From Chitinophaga dinghuensis (lineage in GTDB: Bacteria; Bacteroidota; Bacteroidia; Chitinophagales; Chitinophagaceae): a stretch of DNA of 64,000 bases. Below, one piece after another: positions 56,148 through 64,000 of the stretch (positions are counted from its first letter, which is position 1; each line of letters begins with the position of its first letter). The stretch lies in contig NZ_QLMA01000005.1 in assembly GCF_003259435.1 (NCBI RefSeq), positions 62,001-126,000 on the forward strand, given 5' to 3'. A program made the position numbers and the translations under genes. The notes under the pieces were generated by a model. That model was not told where the DNA came from. It worked only from the letters and a program-made list of their open reading frames with translations, and did not search any database.

Positions 56148-57305
56148 GTGAAACTTCCGAACCTATCATTCCTGCAACTGCGCACACTACTATGCTGTGC
56201 AGTAGTGGCATTCCTATTCTCATGCCGCTCCGGAGAAAAATTATATAATAAAGGTCGTTACGATGAGGCGGTAGAAACTTTCGTGAAGAAGTTACAGCGC
56301 CGTCCGTCTGATACGAAGGCCCGACAACTCCTTCCTACTGCCTATCAGCATTCCTTGAAGCTGCATGAAGATCGTGTCAGCCAGCTATTGGTTTCCAATA
56401 ATCAGCTTAAATGGGAAAATGTAAGGGCGGAATACCGCAGCATGCAGCGACTGTATGACATCATACAATCCAGTCCTGCCGCTATGGAAGTGGTAAAGCC
56501 GAAAGACTATTCATCCGCCATTACCGGCGCACAGGAGAATGCAGCAGAAGCCCGTTACGAACGTGGTAATATTTTGCTGGACAGAGGTGATAAAGCCAGT
56601 GCCAGACAGGCTTATGATGAGTTTGCCGCCGCACTGAAACTGGTGAACAACTATAAAGATGCCAAAGCCCTCATGGATGAGGCCTATCATATGGGCGTAG
56701 TGAATGTGGTGATCAGCCAGCTTGAAGTACGTTCTCCTTATTTCCAGTTCACTGCTGATCAGTTCCGCGACTATCTGGTTCGCAACATTCAACAGCAACA
56801 GATTAATCGCTTTGTACAGTTCTTTGACGAGCGCTTTGCCGCAGAAAACAAAGTGCCGGCAGATCAATACCTGGAACTTCGATTCTATGATTTTATCGTT
56901 GGTCAAACATATGTAGACCGCACTCAGCGCGATGTTAGCAGGGAAATTGAAGATGGTACGAAAAAAGACTCCACCGGTAAAGAAATCAAAAAGTATATAA
57001 CGGTAAAGGCTACACTTTTTCTCACCAAACAAACCGTTGTATCGAAAGGTATTTTGGATTACCGTATCCTCAATACCGCCAATGGCCAGACGATCCGTCA
57101 GAACCGCATTCCGGGCAGTTATACCTGGATAAATGAATTCGGTTCTTACAGAGGCGATTCCCGGGCATTATCGGATCAGGACAAACGCCTGATGGGAGGC
57201 CGCGAAATGTCTCCTCCTCCACCCGATCAGTTATTCCTGGAATTTACCAAGCCTATTTATACGGATCTGGACCGGGAGTTAAGAGGTTTTTACAGTAATA
57301 TTTAA
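56148..57305 (+). CDS. Lipoprotein with TPR-like N-terminus, unknown function
   Basis: This 385-residue protein begins with a GTG codon and has a lipoprotein signal (CCAVVAFLFSCRSGE, lipidated Cys about 26). LYNKGRYDEAVETFVKKLQRRPSD looks like a TPR unit, and a second repeat appears near ILLDRGDKASARQAYDEFAAAL. The C-terminal half (FVQFFDERFAAENK to the end) is beta-rich with no family recognised. It starts 32 nt after smpB and is likely co-transcribed. Confidence 0.8.
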   Translation: MKLPNLSFLQLRTLLCCAVVAFLFSCRSGEKLYNKGRYDEAVETFVKKLQRRPSDTKARQLLPTAYQHSLKLHEDRVSQLLVSNNQLKWENVRAEYRSMQRLYDIIQSSPAAMEVVKPKDYSSAITGAQENAAEARYERGNILLDRGDKASARQAYDEFAAALKLVNNYKDAKALMDEAYHMGVVNVVISQLEVRSPYFQFTADQFRDYLVRNIQQQQINRFVQFFDERFAAENKVPADQYLELRFYDFIVGQTYVDRTQRDVSREIEDGTKKDSTGKEIKKYITVKATLFLTKQTVVSKGILDYRILNTANGQTIRQNRIPGSYTWINEFGSYRGDSRALSDQDKRLMGGREMSPPPPDQLFLEFTKPIYTDLDRELRGFYSNI

Positions 57306-57319
57306 AATTGATATTTAAA

Positions 57320-57362
57320 ATAAAAGGGAAAGGACGTCTGCGACGTCCTTTCCCTTTTATTT
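57320..57362. terminator. Bidirectional terminator
   Basis: A stem of about 19 bp (ATAAAAGGGAAAGGACGTC / GACGTCCTTTCCCTTTTAT) with a TGC loop lies between the convergent lipoprotein and thioredoxin genes. Confidence 0.92.
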
Positions 57363-57376
57363 TTGCGACTAATAAG

Positions 57377-57676
57377 TTATTGTACATATTGTTGTAGTAG
57401 TGGCAGCAACTGATGTGCAGGCACTACGCCGCTTTGGCGCCATAGCAGTTTACCCTCTTTGAATAGCAGTAATGTAGGGATACTTGCAATCTGCCATTGA
57501 CTGGAGAGCTGCGGATTCCTGTCCACATCAATTTTCACTATACGAATCTTATCTCCCAGTTTGTCTTTCACCTCCTTCAATATCGGAGGTACCATCTTAC
57601 AAGGTCCGCACCAGGTAGCAAAACAATCGATCAGCAAAGGAGTGGATGACTGTATTAGTTCCTGTAGATTTTCCAT
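57377..57676 (-). CDS. Thioredoxin
   Basis: This 99-residue thioredoxin has the redox motif in FATWCGPCKMVPP (C23 and C26), KIDVDRNPQLSSQWQIASIP with the cis-Pro and LLFKEGKLLWRQSG. The ATG at 57676 gives the normal N-terminus; a reading from 57715 would extend into the promoter. It reduces protein disulfides in the cytoplasm. Confidence 0.94.
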   Translation of the reverse strand: MENLQELIQSSTPLLIDCFATWCGPCKMVPPILKEVKDKLGDKIRIVKIDVDRNPQLSSQWQIASIPTLLLFKEGKLLWRQSGVVPAHQLLPLLQQYVQ

Positions 57677-57712
57677 AGTTCCGTATTTTACTGTTAGATA
57701 AAATTTGATATT

Positions 57713-57720
57713 CAAAGGTA
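57713..57720 (-). promoter_or_regulatory. -7 promoter element of the thioredoxin gene
   Basis: TACCTTTG on the minus strand is a perfect TAnnTTTG match. A GTTG sits 20 nt upstream in place of TTTG. The start codon is 36 nt downstream. Confidence 0.65.
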
Positions 57721-57787
57721 CAAAGTACCAATGGATAGTACAACATGATAAAAATTGCGTATATTAAATCACCCTAAAACCATTTTT

Positions 57788-58351
57788 ATGCATGTACTTT
57801 CTATCGTCATCTTTGTGCTGTGGCTGGCCTCTGAAATTCTGCTCAATGTGCTATTGCGTCCTGGCAAGGCAGACAAGCAGCAACAAGATAAAAACAGTCT
57901 GAATGTGATATGGCTGGTGATCATTGCCAGTATCATTGCGGCTTCTCAGCTGGGTTACCGTACCTATGCTCCCATTGCTTCCAGCTTTTTTCCCGTGCAT
58001 TATACCGGACTGGCATTGATCGTACTGGGTGTGATACTACGATTTGCCGCTATTCGGGCACTTGGTAAATTCTTTACTGTAACGGTTACTATCCGGGAAG
58101 ACCATCAGCTAAAGACGGATGGGTTTTATGCCTATTTACGTCATCCTTCTTATGCGGCCTCCCTACTCTCCTTTATTGGCTATGGGGTATCCTACAATAA
58201 CTGGTATAGCGTAGCGGCAGTGGTGATTCCCGTATTTATTGCCTTTTCTTACCGCATCAGTATTGAAGAGAAAGTATTGCTTACCCAATTCGGCGATACT
58301 TACCGGGCGTATATGCAACGTACGAAACGATTGATACCGTTTATTTATTAA
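57788..58351 (+). CDS. ICMT/PEMT-like isoprenylcysteine methyltransferase family protein
   Basis: From the ATG at 57788 it has 187 residues and four to five membrane segments. LGKFFTVTVTIREDHQLKTDGFYAY with RHPSYAASLLSFIGYGVSYN and EEKVLLTQFGDTYRAYMQRTKRLIPFIY form the conserved SAM-binding end of this membrane methyltransferase family. Bacterial members act on lipids or small molecules, and the substrate here is unknown. Upstream codons from 57755 use a TTG start and look less likely. Confidence 0.86.
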   Translation: MHVLSIVIFVLWLASEILLNVLLRPGKADKQQQDKNSLNVIWLVIIASIIAASQLGYRTYAPIASSFFPVHYTGLALIVLGVILRFAAIRALGKFFTVTVTIREDHQLKTDGFYAYLRHPSYAASLLSFIGYGVSYNNWYSVAAVVIPVFIAFSYRISIEEKVLLTQFGDTYRAYMQRTKRLIPFIY

Positions 58352-58367
58352 GCATAAAAAAAGCGGA

Positions 58368-58410
58368 AATAAAAAGGGATTGATGTCTGCGACATCAATC
58401 CCTTTTTATT
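58368..58410. terminator. Bidirectional terminator
   Basis: A perfect 20-bp stem (AATAAAAAGGGATTGATGTC and its complement) with a TGC loop separates the methyltransferase gene from the convergent SusD gene. Confidence 0.93.
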
Positions 58411-58423
58411 TTCATGCAATATA

Positions 58424-59932
58424 TTAGTTGTTCAGGCTAGGATTATTCTGTACTTCCGATAATGGAATAGCGAAGAGGTAATATTTACTCTGTGGCGTAA
58501 ACACGGTACCATCCGGGAAGCGCAGGGTTCTGTGACCTTTCGCTTTCACTGCTTTGAATGTACCGTCTGCACGAGGCACCTGAATGATAGAATCGCCACC
58601 AGTATAAGAAGTAAATGCTTTCCTTACCACAGTTCCATTAGTTCGCAGGATATCCGACAGCGAGAATCCTTCCCCCCATAGTTCCTTTCTTCTCTCAATC
58701 ATAATGGTATCGATCAGACTACCGGTATTCTGTACATATTGATATGCACCACGGGCAGAACGCAATTCATTCAGTTTGAGTGCAGCATTTCCTGCATCGC
58801 CGCTACGGGCGTAGGCTTCCGCCTGGATCAATACCATTTCTGCAGTGCGCATCAGTACGAGATCGCCGATTAAGGCTGTCTGGTCACGGAAGCGGAATTT
58901 TTTATAGCGCAGGTAACCTTCCTGAGATGGTAATGTATCCCAATCAAACAACTGCGTACGTACGTCGCCGTTATCGAAGTAGTTTTTGAAGAAAGGATCT
59001 GCCATGAAGCTGTAGTAGTAAGAACCGGGATCGCTTACATCCAGGAAATGGAAGTTATAGCTTGCATTGCTCTGGTTAGGCGTTTGAGGGTGTCCCCAGA
59101 TCCATTCTACATTGCTGACATCGCTGAAACCTTTCAGATAGTCCGCTCCTGCCATCAGTGGGTAACCGTTGCGGGCAGCAGCTGCTTTCTGTTGTGCCAG
59201 GGTCCATTGTTGGGTTTGCAGATAGGCTCTGGCCAGCAATCCTTCAACCACATTGAGATCGATTTTATATTTTTTGCTCGCGTCTCCCCTGTTATACCCT
59301 GTTACCAGTGGTTCTGCTGCCAGCAGGTCGGCAATAGCCTGATCGTATACCTGTTTAATGGTAGCACGCGGATTCCCTTTGGTAGTGGGTGTTGTAGGGG
59401 TGAGATAGATAGGTACTGCTTTGGCGTTAGGATCTACTATCGGATTAAACTGATAGAAGGATGCCAGGGTCAGGTAGCACCAGCCACGGAGCGCATAAGC
59501 TTGTCCTTTCAGACGGGCTTTCTGTGCGTCATCTCCCGTTGCTTTATCAACGTTTGCAATGATGCTGTTGGCATTGTCTATCACTTTATAGAGAATGGTC
59601 CAGTAAGCGCTGACGCGGTTCTTGGTGTTGTCTACCATTTCCACGAAGGTATAAGCATCCCGCAAACCATATTTGGTGGTTACGGCCACATCATCCCCCA
59701 TGGCATCGCTGGCACGGAGAATAGAAGTGAATCCTGGTACGGAATACGTGAAGAATGTTTCCATGGCATAAGCCCAGGTTCCGTTGATAACGGTTTCCAC
59801 GTTATCTGCGGTAGTGAATACCTGATCTTCCGGTACTTGGTTGGTAGGTTGCTGATCGAGGAAGCTCTTACTGCACGACGCCAACAATCCTACACTCAAT
59901 ATCGCTGTAAGTATATATCTGTTCTTTTTCAT
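58424..59932 (-). CDS. SusD/RagB family nutrient-binding outer membrane lipoprotein
   Basis: This 502-residue protein has a lipoprotein signal (LLASCSKSFLDQQPTNQVP) and the SusD helical fold: DNANSIIANVDKATGD, GQAYALRGWCYLTLASFYQF and the late ELRSARGAYQYV with IMIERRKELWGEGF. It forms the lid of a SusC channel and captures glycan or peptide ligands at the cell surface. It follows susC by 10 nt. No sugar hydrolase is next to it, so the ligand cannot be inferred. Confidence 0.96.
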   Translation of the reverse strand: MKKNRYILTAILSVGLLASCSKSFLDQQPTNQVPEDQVFTTADNVETVINGTWAYAMETFFTYSVPGFTSILRASDAMGDDVAVTTKYGLRDAYTFVEMVDNTKNRVSAYWTILYKVIDNANSIIANVDKATGDDAQKARLKGQAYALRGWCYLTLASFYQFNPIVDPNAKAVPIYLTPTTPTTKGNPRATIKQVYDQAIADLLAAEPLVTGYNRGDASKKYKIDLNVVEGLLARAYLQTQQWTLAQQKAAAARNGYPLMAGADYLKGFSDVSNVEWIWGHPQTPNQSNASYNFHFLDVSDPGSYYYSFMADPFFKNYFDNGDVRTQLFDWDTLPSQEGYLRYKKFRFRDQTALIGDLVLMRTAEMVLIQAEAYARSGDAGNAALKLNELRSARGAYQYVQNTGSLIDTIMIERRKELWGEGFSLSDILRTNGTVVRKAFTSYTGGDSIIQVPRADGTFKAVKAKGHRTLRFPDGTVFTPQSKYYLFAIPLSEVQNNPSLNN

Positions 59933-59942
59933 GGCTCTGTTT

Positions 59943-62900
59943 TTAGAAATTCAGGTTAATACCGGCAGATAAAGATTTGATAGCCGGATAACGGAAGTAA
60001 GTAACGCCTGCAACTGCCTGCTCAGGATCCATCCCCTTGTGACCATAAATAGTAATCAGGTTCTCGCCTGTTACGTATACGGTAACCGTATTCAGGTGCG
60101 CCTTATCCAGTAACGACTTAGGCAGCGTGTAGCTGAGATTCACATTTTTCAGACGTGCATAAGATGCATCATACAGGAAACGTGTGGAGGTAGATGTCCA
60201 GTTCGTATTGTTGGTTGTCAGCAAAGGAACGTTGGTATTGGTGTTCGTTGGCGTCCAGTGGTTCAGCATTTCTTCAGACCATGCGCGACCGGGGTTATTA
60301 CCGGTATGCATTAACTGAGGATAATCCTGGTCCAGTACTTTTCCACCCAGACTGTAAGCCCAGAGGAAAGACAGGGAAATACCGCGGTAAGTGAAGGTAT
60401 TGGTCAGACCGCCATAAATATCCGGTAATGCAGAACCTGAGTAATACAGGGAACCGCTGCTATAATTGGAAGTAGTGGTTTTATTACCTGTAGTAGGATC
60501 TGTTACATACCAGAGTGGCGCTCCAGTTTTAGGGTCTACTCCTGCCCATTCGCGGATATAGAAATCATAGATAGAATGGCCTACCATCAGTTTCTTCGTA
60601 CCGCTGATAATTTCTTTCTGCGGTAAGGAGGTCACCACATTTTTGTAATGGGTGAGATTCAGGTCTACAGACCATTGGAAGTCTCTCGTTCTTACCGGTA
60701 CGCCTCTTAACGTAACGTCTATACCATTGTTACGTAATGCGCCGATGTTCTGCGCAATGGAAGGATAACCTGTAGAAGGCGCCAGTGGCAATTGATAGAG
60801 CAGGTCTCTTGATTTACGCTGGAAGAATTCTACAGTACCACCGAAACGGTTGTTAAACATGGACCAGTCTACCCCTACGTTGAGGTTTAAATTGGTTTCC
60901 CATTTCAGGTTGGTGTTGGCCAGCGTATCGCGGTAGGTACCGCCTTCTCCGAGGTTGCTGTTTACTACATACAAAGCCTGATAGCCGTAGAAGGAACCTA
61001 GGTTATCATTACCCTGTGCACCGTAGCTGGCGCGTACTGTCAGCAAATCCAGCCACTTGGAGCTTTTCAGCCAGTTTTCTTCTGTCATTTTCCAGGAACC
61101 GCCTAAAGACCAGAAGGTACCCCAACGTCTGCTTGGAGAGAATCGGGAAGAACCATCGCGGCGTAATGATCCGGAGAAGAAGTATTTTCCTTTGTAGTCA
61201 TATTCTGCGCGAGACAGGTAGCTGGATAAAGTAAATACATCGGAGTAGCCGGTGTAGCCCAGTAGTACAGAGGCATCAGCCGGTTCTGTCAGGCCTGGCA
61301 GCGAGAAACCGGAGCGGTTACCATCGATGAAGGTGAATTTATATTTATAGGCTTCCTGACCAGCGAGTAAGCTGATATGATGTTTTTCCTGGAAGGTTTT
61401 ATCGTAAGTGAAAATGTTGTTGAAAGTCCAGCTGAAAGTACGATAGCTACCACGATCCACCGTACCGCCGATAGGCGCATCGAAGCCCAGTGTTGGGTTG
61501 GTGTAATCGTGGGTCATGCGCTGCGTATAGTCGGCGCTGTAAGTGGTTTTAAATTTCAGCTGATCCCAGATGGTAGCTTCTGCAAAACCACGAGCGGAAA
61601 CATCATCACGGTTTACGTTATGTAAATCGATGTTAGCTGTTTGAACCAGGTTGGTATTGGGGTTATTGGCACTAGGGCGATATGCGCCATAGTCGAATAT
61701 TTTATTACCGTTTGCATCCAGAATATATGCGCCTGTAGTCAGGTTACGTTGATATATTGGATAGAAGGAAGGCATTAATCTGCCGTAGTTCACGTAGTTA
61801 TCGGAGCGACTGTCTTCAGAAGGAGGCGCTTGCTGATCGGAGTGAGCAGCAGCGAGGTTGATGCCTACTTTCAGCCATTTTTTTGCATCCAGGTCCAGGT
61901 TGGTGCGTACGTTATAACGTTTGAAACCTGAGCCAAGATAGATACCCTGATCGTTCAGGTATCCGCCGGAAACATAGTATCTGGCTTTGTCGGAAGTACC
62001 GCTGATGGCCACATCTGCTTGCGTGCGTTGGCCGGTACGCTGCATGGCATTGTTCCAGTTATCGTTCCAGAGCGGGTGAGCGCCTGGCACTATTTTGCCA
62101 TCCAGGCCAACAGGCGTAGGATAAGCCGTACCGTAAGGGTTGATGCCGAGATCGCTGACTACATTACTGCTGGCGTATGCAGCAGCCGCGTCTGCCGACA
62201 GGCCATTGGTAAGACCCGCATTACGCAAGGCTTCCCAGTACATTTGGAAATAATCATTGGTGCTTACCTGTGCGTAATCTTTCACTGCACGTTTAGAAAA
62301 TCCCTGGCTTACCCGGGCATTGATATTCGTACCGTTGCCTTTTCCTTTTTTAGTAGTGATGATGATCACGCCATTAGCGCCGCGGGACCCGTACAGGGCA
62401 CTGGAAGCCGCGTCTTTCAATACAGAAATAGACTCGATATCCGAAGGATTGATCGCATTAATACTACCAGTATATGGTGCGCCGTCCACTACATACAGCG
62501 GATCAGATGAAGCGTTGATAGATCCCACGCCACGGATGCGGATCGTCGCATCAGTACCTGGTTGTCCGCTCTGGGCAGTGCTTTGCACACCGGCTACCTG
62601 TCCTTGCAGACCGCGGGAAACGCTGGAGATCTGGCGATCTTCCAATTCTGCCCCTTTAATCTGTGAAACGGAACCCGTCAGCGAGTTTTTCTTACCAGTA
62701 CCGTAAGCGATCACCACTACCTCGTCAATTTCTTTGCTGGCAGATTCCAGTGAAATACGTATAGGCGCAGTCGTTATGGCTACTTCCTGTGGTTTCATAC
62801 CTATAAAACTCACCACCAGCGTAGTTGCTGAAGGATCGGTGACATCCAGTTTAAAAGTGCCTTCCGCATTGGTGGCAGTACCTTTGGTAGTACCTTTTAC

Positions 62901-63032
62901 CACCACTGTTGCTCCTGGCAACGGCGCTTTATCTATGGCCGAGAATACTGTTCCCGTAACTGTGCGTGTTTGTGCAGCACCCAGTAATGGGCCCAGCACC
63001 ACGAGAAAAATTAAAAGTAATCGTTGTAGCAT
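59943..63032 (-). CDS. SusC/RagA family TonB-linked outer membrane protein
   Basis: This 1029-residue protein has a signal peptide (LLLIFLVVLGPLLGAAQ), a CarboxypepD_reg-like domain (VTGTVFSAIDKAPLPGATVVV), and a plug domain with DVKSI-like PSDIESISVLKDAASSALYG and RGANGVIIITTKKG. A large beta-barrel ends in an aromatic C-terminus (SAGINLNF). It imports ligands captured by the SusD partner using TonB energy. The pair stands alone without a regulator in the window. Confidence 0.97.
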   Translation of the reverse strand: MLQRLLLIFLVVLGPLLGAAQTRTVTGTVFSAIDKAPLPGATVVVKGTTKGTATNAEGTFKLDVTDPSATTLVVSFIGMKPQEVAITTAPIRISLESASKEIDEVVVIAYGTGKKNSLTGSVSQIKGAELEDRQISSVSRGLQGQVAGVQSTAQSGQPGTDATIRIRGVGSINASSDPLYVVDGAPYTGSINAINPSDIESISVLKDAASSALYGSRGANGVIIITTKKGKGNGTNINARVSQGFSKRAVKDYAQVSTNDYFQMYWEALRNAGLTNGLSADAAAAYASSNVVSDLGINPYGTAYPTPVGLDGKIVPGAHPLWNDNWNNAMQRTGQRTQADVAISGTSDKARYYVSGGYLNDQGIYLGSGFKRYNVRTNLDLDAKKWLKVGINLAAAHSDQQAPPSEDSRSDNYVNYGRLMPSFYPIYQRNLTTGAYILDANGNKIFDYGAYRPSANNPNTNLVQTANIDLHNVNRDDVSARGFAEATIWDQLKFKTTYSADYTQRMTHDYTNPTLGFDAPIGGTVDRGSYRTFSWTFNNIFTYDKTFQEKHHISLLAGQEAYKYKFTFIDGNRSGFSLPGLTEPADASVLLGYTGYSDVFTLSSYLSRAEYDYKGKYFFSGSLRRDGSSRFSPSRRWGTFWSLGGSWKMTEENWLKSSKWLDLLTVRASYGAQGNDNLGSFYGYQALYVVNSNLGEGGTYRDTLANTNLKWETNLNLNVGVDWSMFNNRFGGTVEFFQRKSRDLLYQLPLAPSTGYPSIAQNIGALRNNGIDVTLRGVPVRTRDFQWSVDLNLTHYKNVVTSLPQKEIISGTKKLMVGHSIYDFYIREWAGVDPKTGAPLWYVTDPTTGNKTTTSNYSSGSLYYSGSALPDIYGGLTNTFTYRGISLSFLWAYSLGGKVLDQDYPQLMHTGNNPGRAWSEEMLNHWTPTNTNTNVPLLTTNNTNWTSTSTRFLYDASYARLKNVNLSYTLPKSLLDKAHLNTVTVYVTGENLITIYGHKGMDPEQAVAGVTYFRYPAIKSLSAGINLNF

Positions 63033-63288
63033 AATATGTTAGTTGTGGAGGTTTTGCTGTTTTCAGAAGCATGGAATATCCACCCCAGCGCCGGTTTGGC
63101 GTTAGGTACCCCAAGCTATGTTTCCCCTATTATTTAATTGCTGTCAGGTGATTGTGTGGCTTTTCAACAATACATTCGGGCGTCGCAACAGTACGACAAG
63201 CATGCAGCACAATGCGGTTGGTTTCTTTGTAATTGGTTTCCTGTCATGAGTTCCGTTTTATTACCCTATTAATTCTATAGACTTATAG
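63033..63288 (-). promoter_or_regulatory. Long 5' leader of the susC transcript
   Basis: From the promoter to the susC start the leader is about 255 nt. Near its end, at about 63080-63116, is a GC-rich block GGGGTACCTAACGCC then AAACCGGCGCTGGGGTGG. It can fold into CGCC/GGCG with other pairings. Another hairpin GTCG/CGAC lies near 63183-63199. No known riboswitch class was recognised. Confidence 0.5.
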
Positions 63289-63293
63289 GAGCG

Positions 63294-63324
63294 CAAAGCT
63301 AGTGGTTATTCCGTAATCAACAAA
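63294..63324 (-). promoter_or_regulatory. Promoter of the susC/susD operon
   Basis: On the minus strand, TTTG (63324-63321), a 19-nt spacer and TAGCTTTG (63301-63294) match the Bacteroidota consensus exactly. Confidence 0.85.
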
Positions 63325-63350
63325 AGAAATGTTAAAAAAGTTGCCGAAAA

Positions 63351-64000
63351 TTATTTTCCATGACTCATGAGGAGTACAATAATAACCCCTGAAGTAGTGA
63401 GGGTAATATTGGCCACTGCATAGGCCACGGTATAGCCTAGTGCGGGCACCTTACTATTCAGCGCATCCTGTACTGCCAATAGCGGGGCCGACTCGTCATG
63501 CGCGCCAGCACAGGCTCCCAGCCCTACTGCCGGATGAAATCTGAAGACATATTTAGAAAGAAAAAGTGCCAGTACCATAGGAGAAAGACTTAATACGATC
63601 CCGGCGAGAAAGAGAGTGATGCCTTCTTGTTTTAATCCGGTAAGGAATCCTTCACTGGAAGTGAGTCCTACGATTGCAATAAATACATGCAGGCCAAGTT
63701 TTGCCAGCACCCATTGGGAAGAAGGGGGAATAAATCCGAAAGTGGGACGTGCGCTGCGCAACCATCCGAAGAAGAGTCCTGCGATGAGCGAACCTCCGCT
63801 GGTACTAAGTTCCAGGGGCACCTTCCCTACTTTCACGGACAGCGCGCCTACCAGCGTACCGATCACAATACCTCCGGCCAGGTAAATGATATCCGTTTCC
63901 ACGCCTGTTTTCTCTTTGAACCCAAGGAGTTTGATGGCTCTGTCCAGATCCTGTTCGATTCCCACCAGTTCCAGTACATCGCCTTTGGCCAGTACTGTTA
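63351..64000 (-). CDS. AspT/YidE-type transporter, 5' part outside window
   Basis: The frame is open from the window edge and the gene ends at 63351, so only the last 216 or so residues are seen. They start in a TrkA-C/RCK_C-like domain (AKGDVLELVGIEQDLDRAI). A membrane domain of about six segments with GTLVGALSVKVGKVPLELSTSGG and LGACAGAHDESAPLLAVQDAL follows. That arrangement matches the aspartate:alanine exchanger AspT and YidE. The substrate is unknown. A GTG at 63965 is not the real start because coding continues upstream. Confidence 0.85.
   Translation of the reverse strand, partial: TVLAKGDVLELVGIEQDLDRAIKLLGFKEKTGVETDIIYLAGGIVIGTLVGALSVKVGKVPLELSTSGGSLIAGLFFGWLRSARPTFGFIPPSSQWVLAKLGLHVFIAIVGLTSSEGFLTGLKQEGITLFLAGIVLSLSPMVLALFLSKYVFRFHPAVGLGACAGAHDESAPLLAVQDALNSKVPALGYTVAYAVANITLTTSGVIIVLLMSHGK

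Noticed and set aside
59048-59959. 303-codon plus-strand ORF opposite the SusD gene
   Set aside because: Shadow frame with Cys-rich, incoherent composition; the SusD gene on the other strand has a signal and family motifs.

Overview
The window looks like chromosome from a Chitinophaga-like member of the Bacteroidota (family Chitinophagaceae). The signs are a SusC/SusD pair, a type IX secretion C-terminal sorting domain, DUF4270 and DUF2027/Smr proteins, promoters of the TTTG / TAnnTTTG type instead of -35/-10 boxes, few Shine-Dalgarno sequences, and the gene order GT5-like / panC / panD. No genus was confirmed by any search. No rRNA, tRNA, IS element, prophage or CRISPR array was seen. One structural RNA, RNase P RNA, is present.

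Region 1 (1-22036) is an exopolysaccharide locus with two divergent arms. The minus arm has a response regulator, a priming sugar transferase with an apparent pseudo-receiver domain, a membrane GT2, a soluble GT2 and a GT4 cut by the window edge. The plus arm has a GT-C enzyme, a GT2, a 2351-residue T9SS-exported esterase/adhesin, a Wzc-like co-polymerase with an eroded kinase domain, an acyltransferase, a 35-residue membrane peptide, a Wzy/ligase-like polymerase, a half-length TolC-like protein and a second GT-C enzyme. A strong hairpin terminator closes the locus.

Region 2 (22052-32557) is housekeeping. It holds metK, a DUF4270 lipoprotein, a truncated GT5-like protein, the pantothenate genes panC, panD and panB, a flippase-like membrane protein, and the polyphosphate pair ppk1 and ppx.

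Region 3 (32858-37064) reads as a compact lysine-degradation cassette: a lysine 6-dehydrogenase/saccharopine dehydrogenase family enzyme, a DUF1338 (HglS-type) 2-oxoadipate enzyme and an ALDH7A1-type aminoadipate semialdehyde dehydrogenase. A 58-bp tandem repeat array of about nine units, with one inverted copy, splits the last two genes.

Region 4 (37534-58410) has a secreted subtilase, DUF4870, rnpB, a DUF2027/Smr protein, DoxX and an APC permease. It continues with a tight minus-strand operon, bioD, 5-formyl-THF cycloligase, lpxK, RNase R with a histone-H1-like tail and a polyprenyl synthase. It then has cystathionine beta-synthase with a BtuF-like receptor, a hydrolase, fba, accD, smpB, a lipoprotein, thioredoxin and an ICMT-like methyltransferase. 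Perfect-stem hairpins separate many of these units.

Region 5 (58424-64000) is a SusC/SusD pair with a textbook promoter and a roughly 255-nt structured leader, then the 3' part of an AspT/YidE-type transporter that runs off the window.
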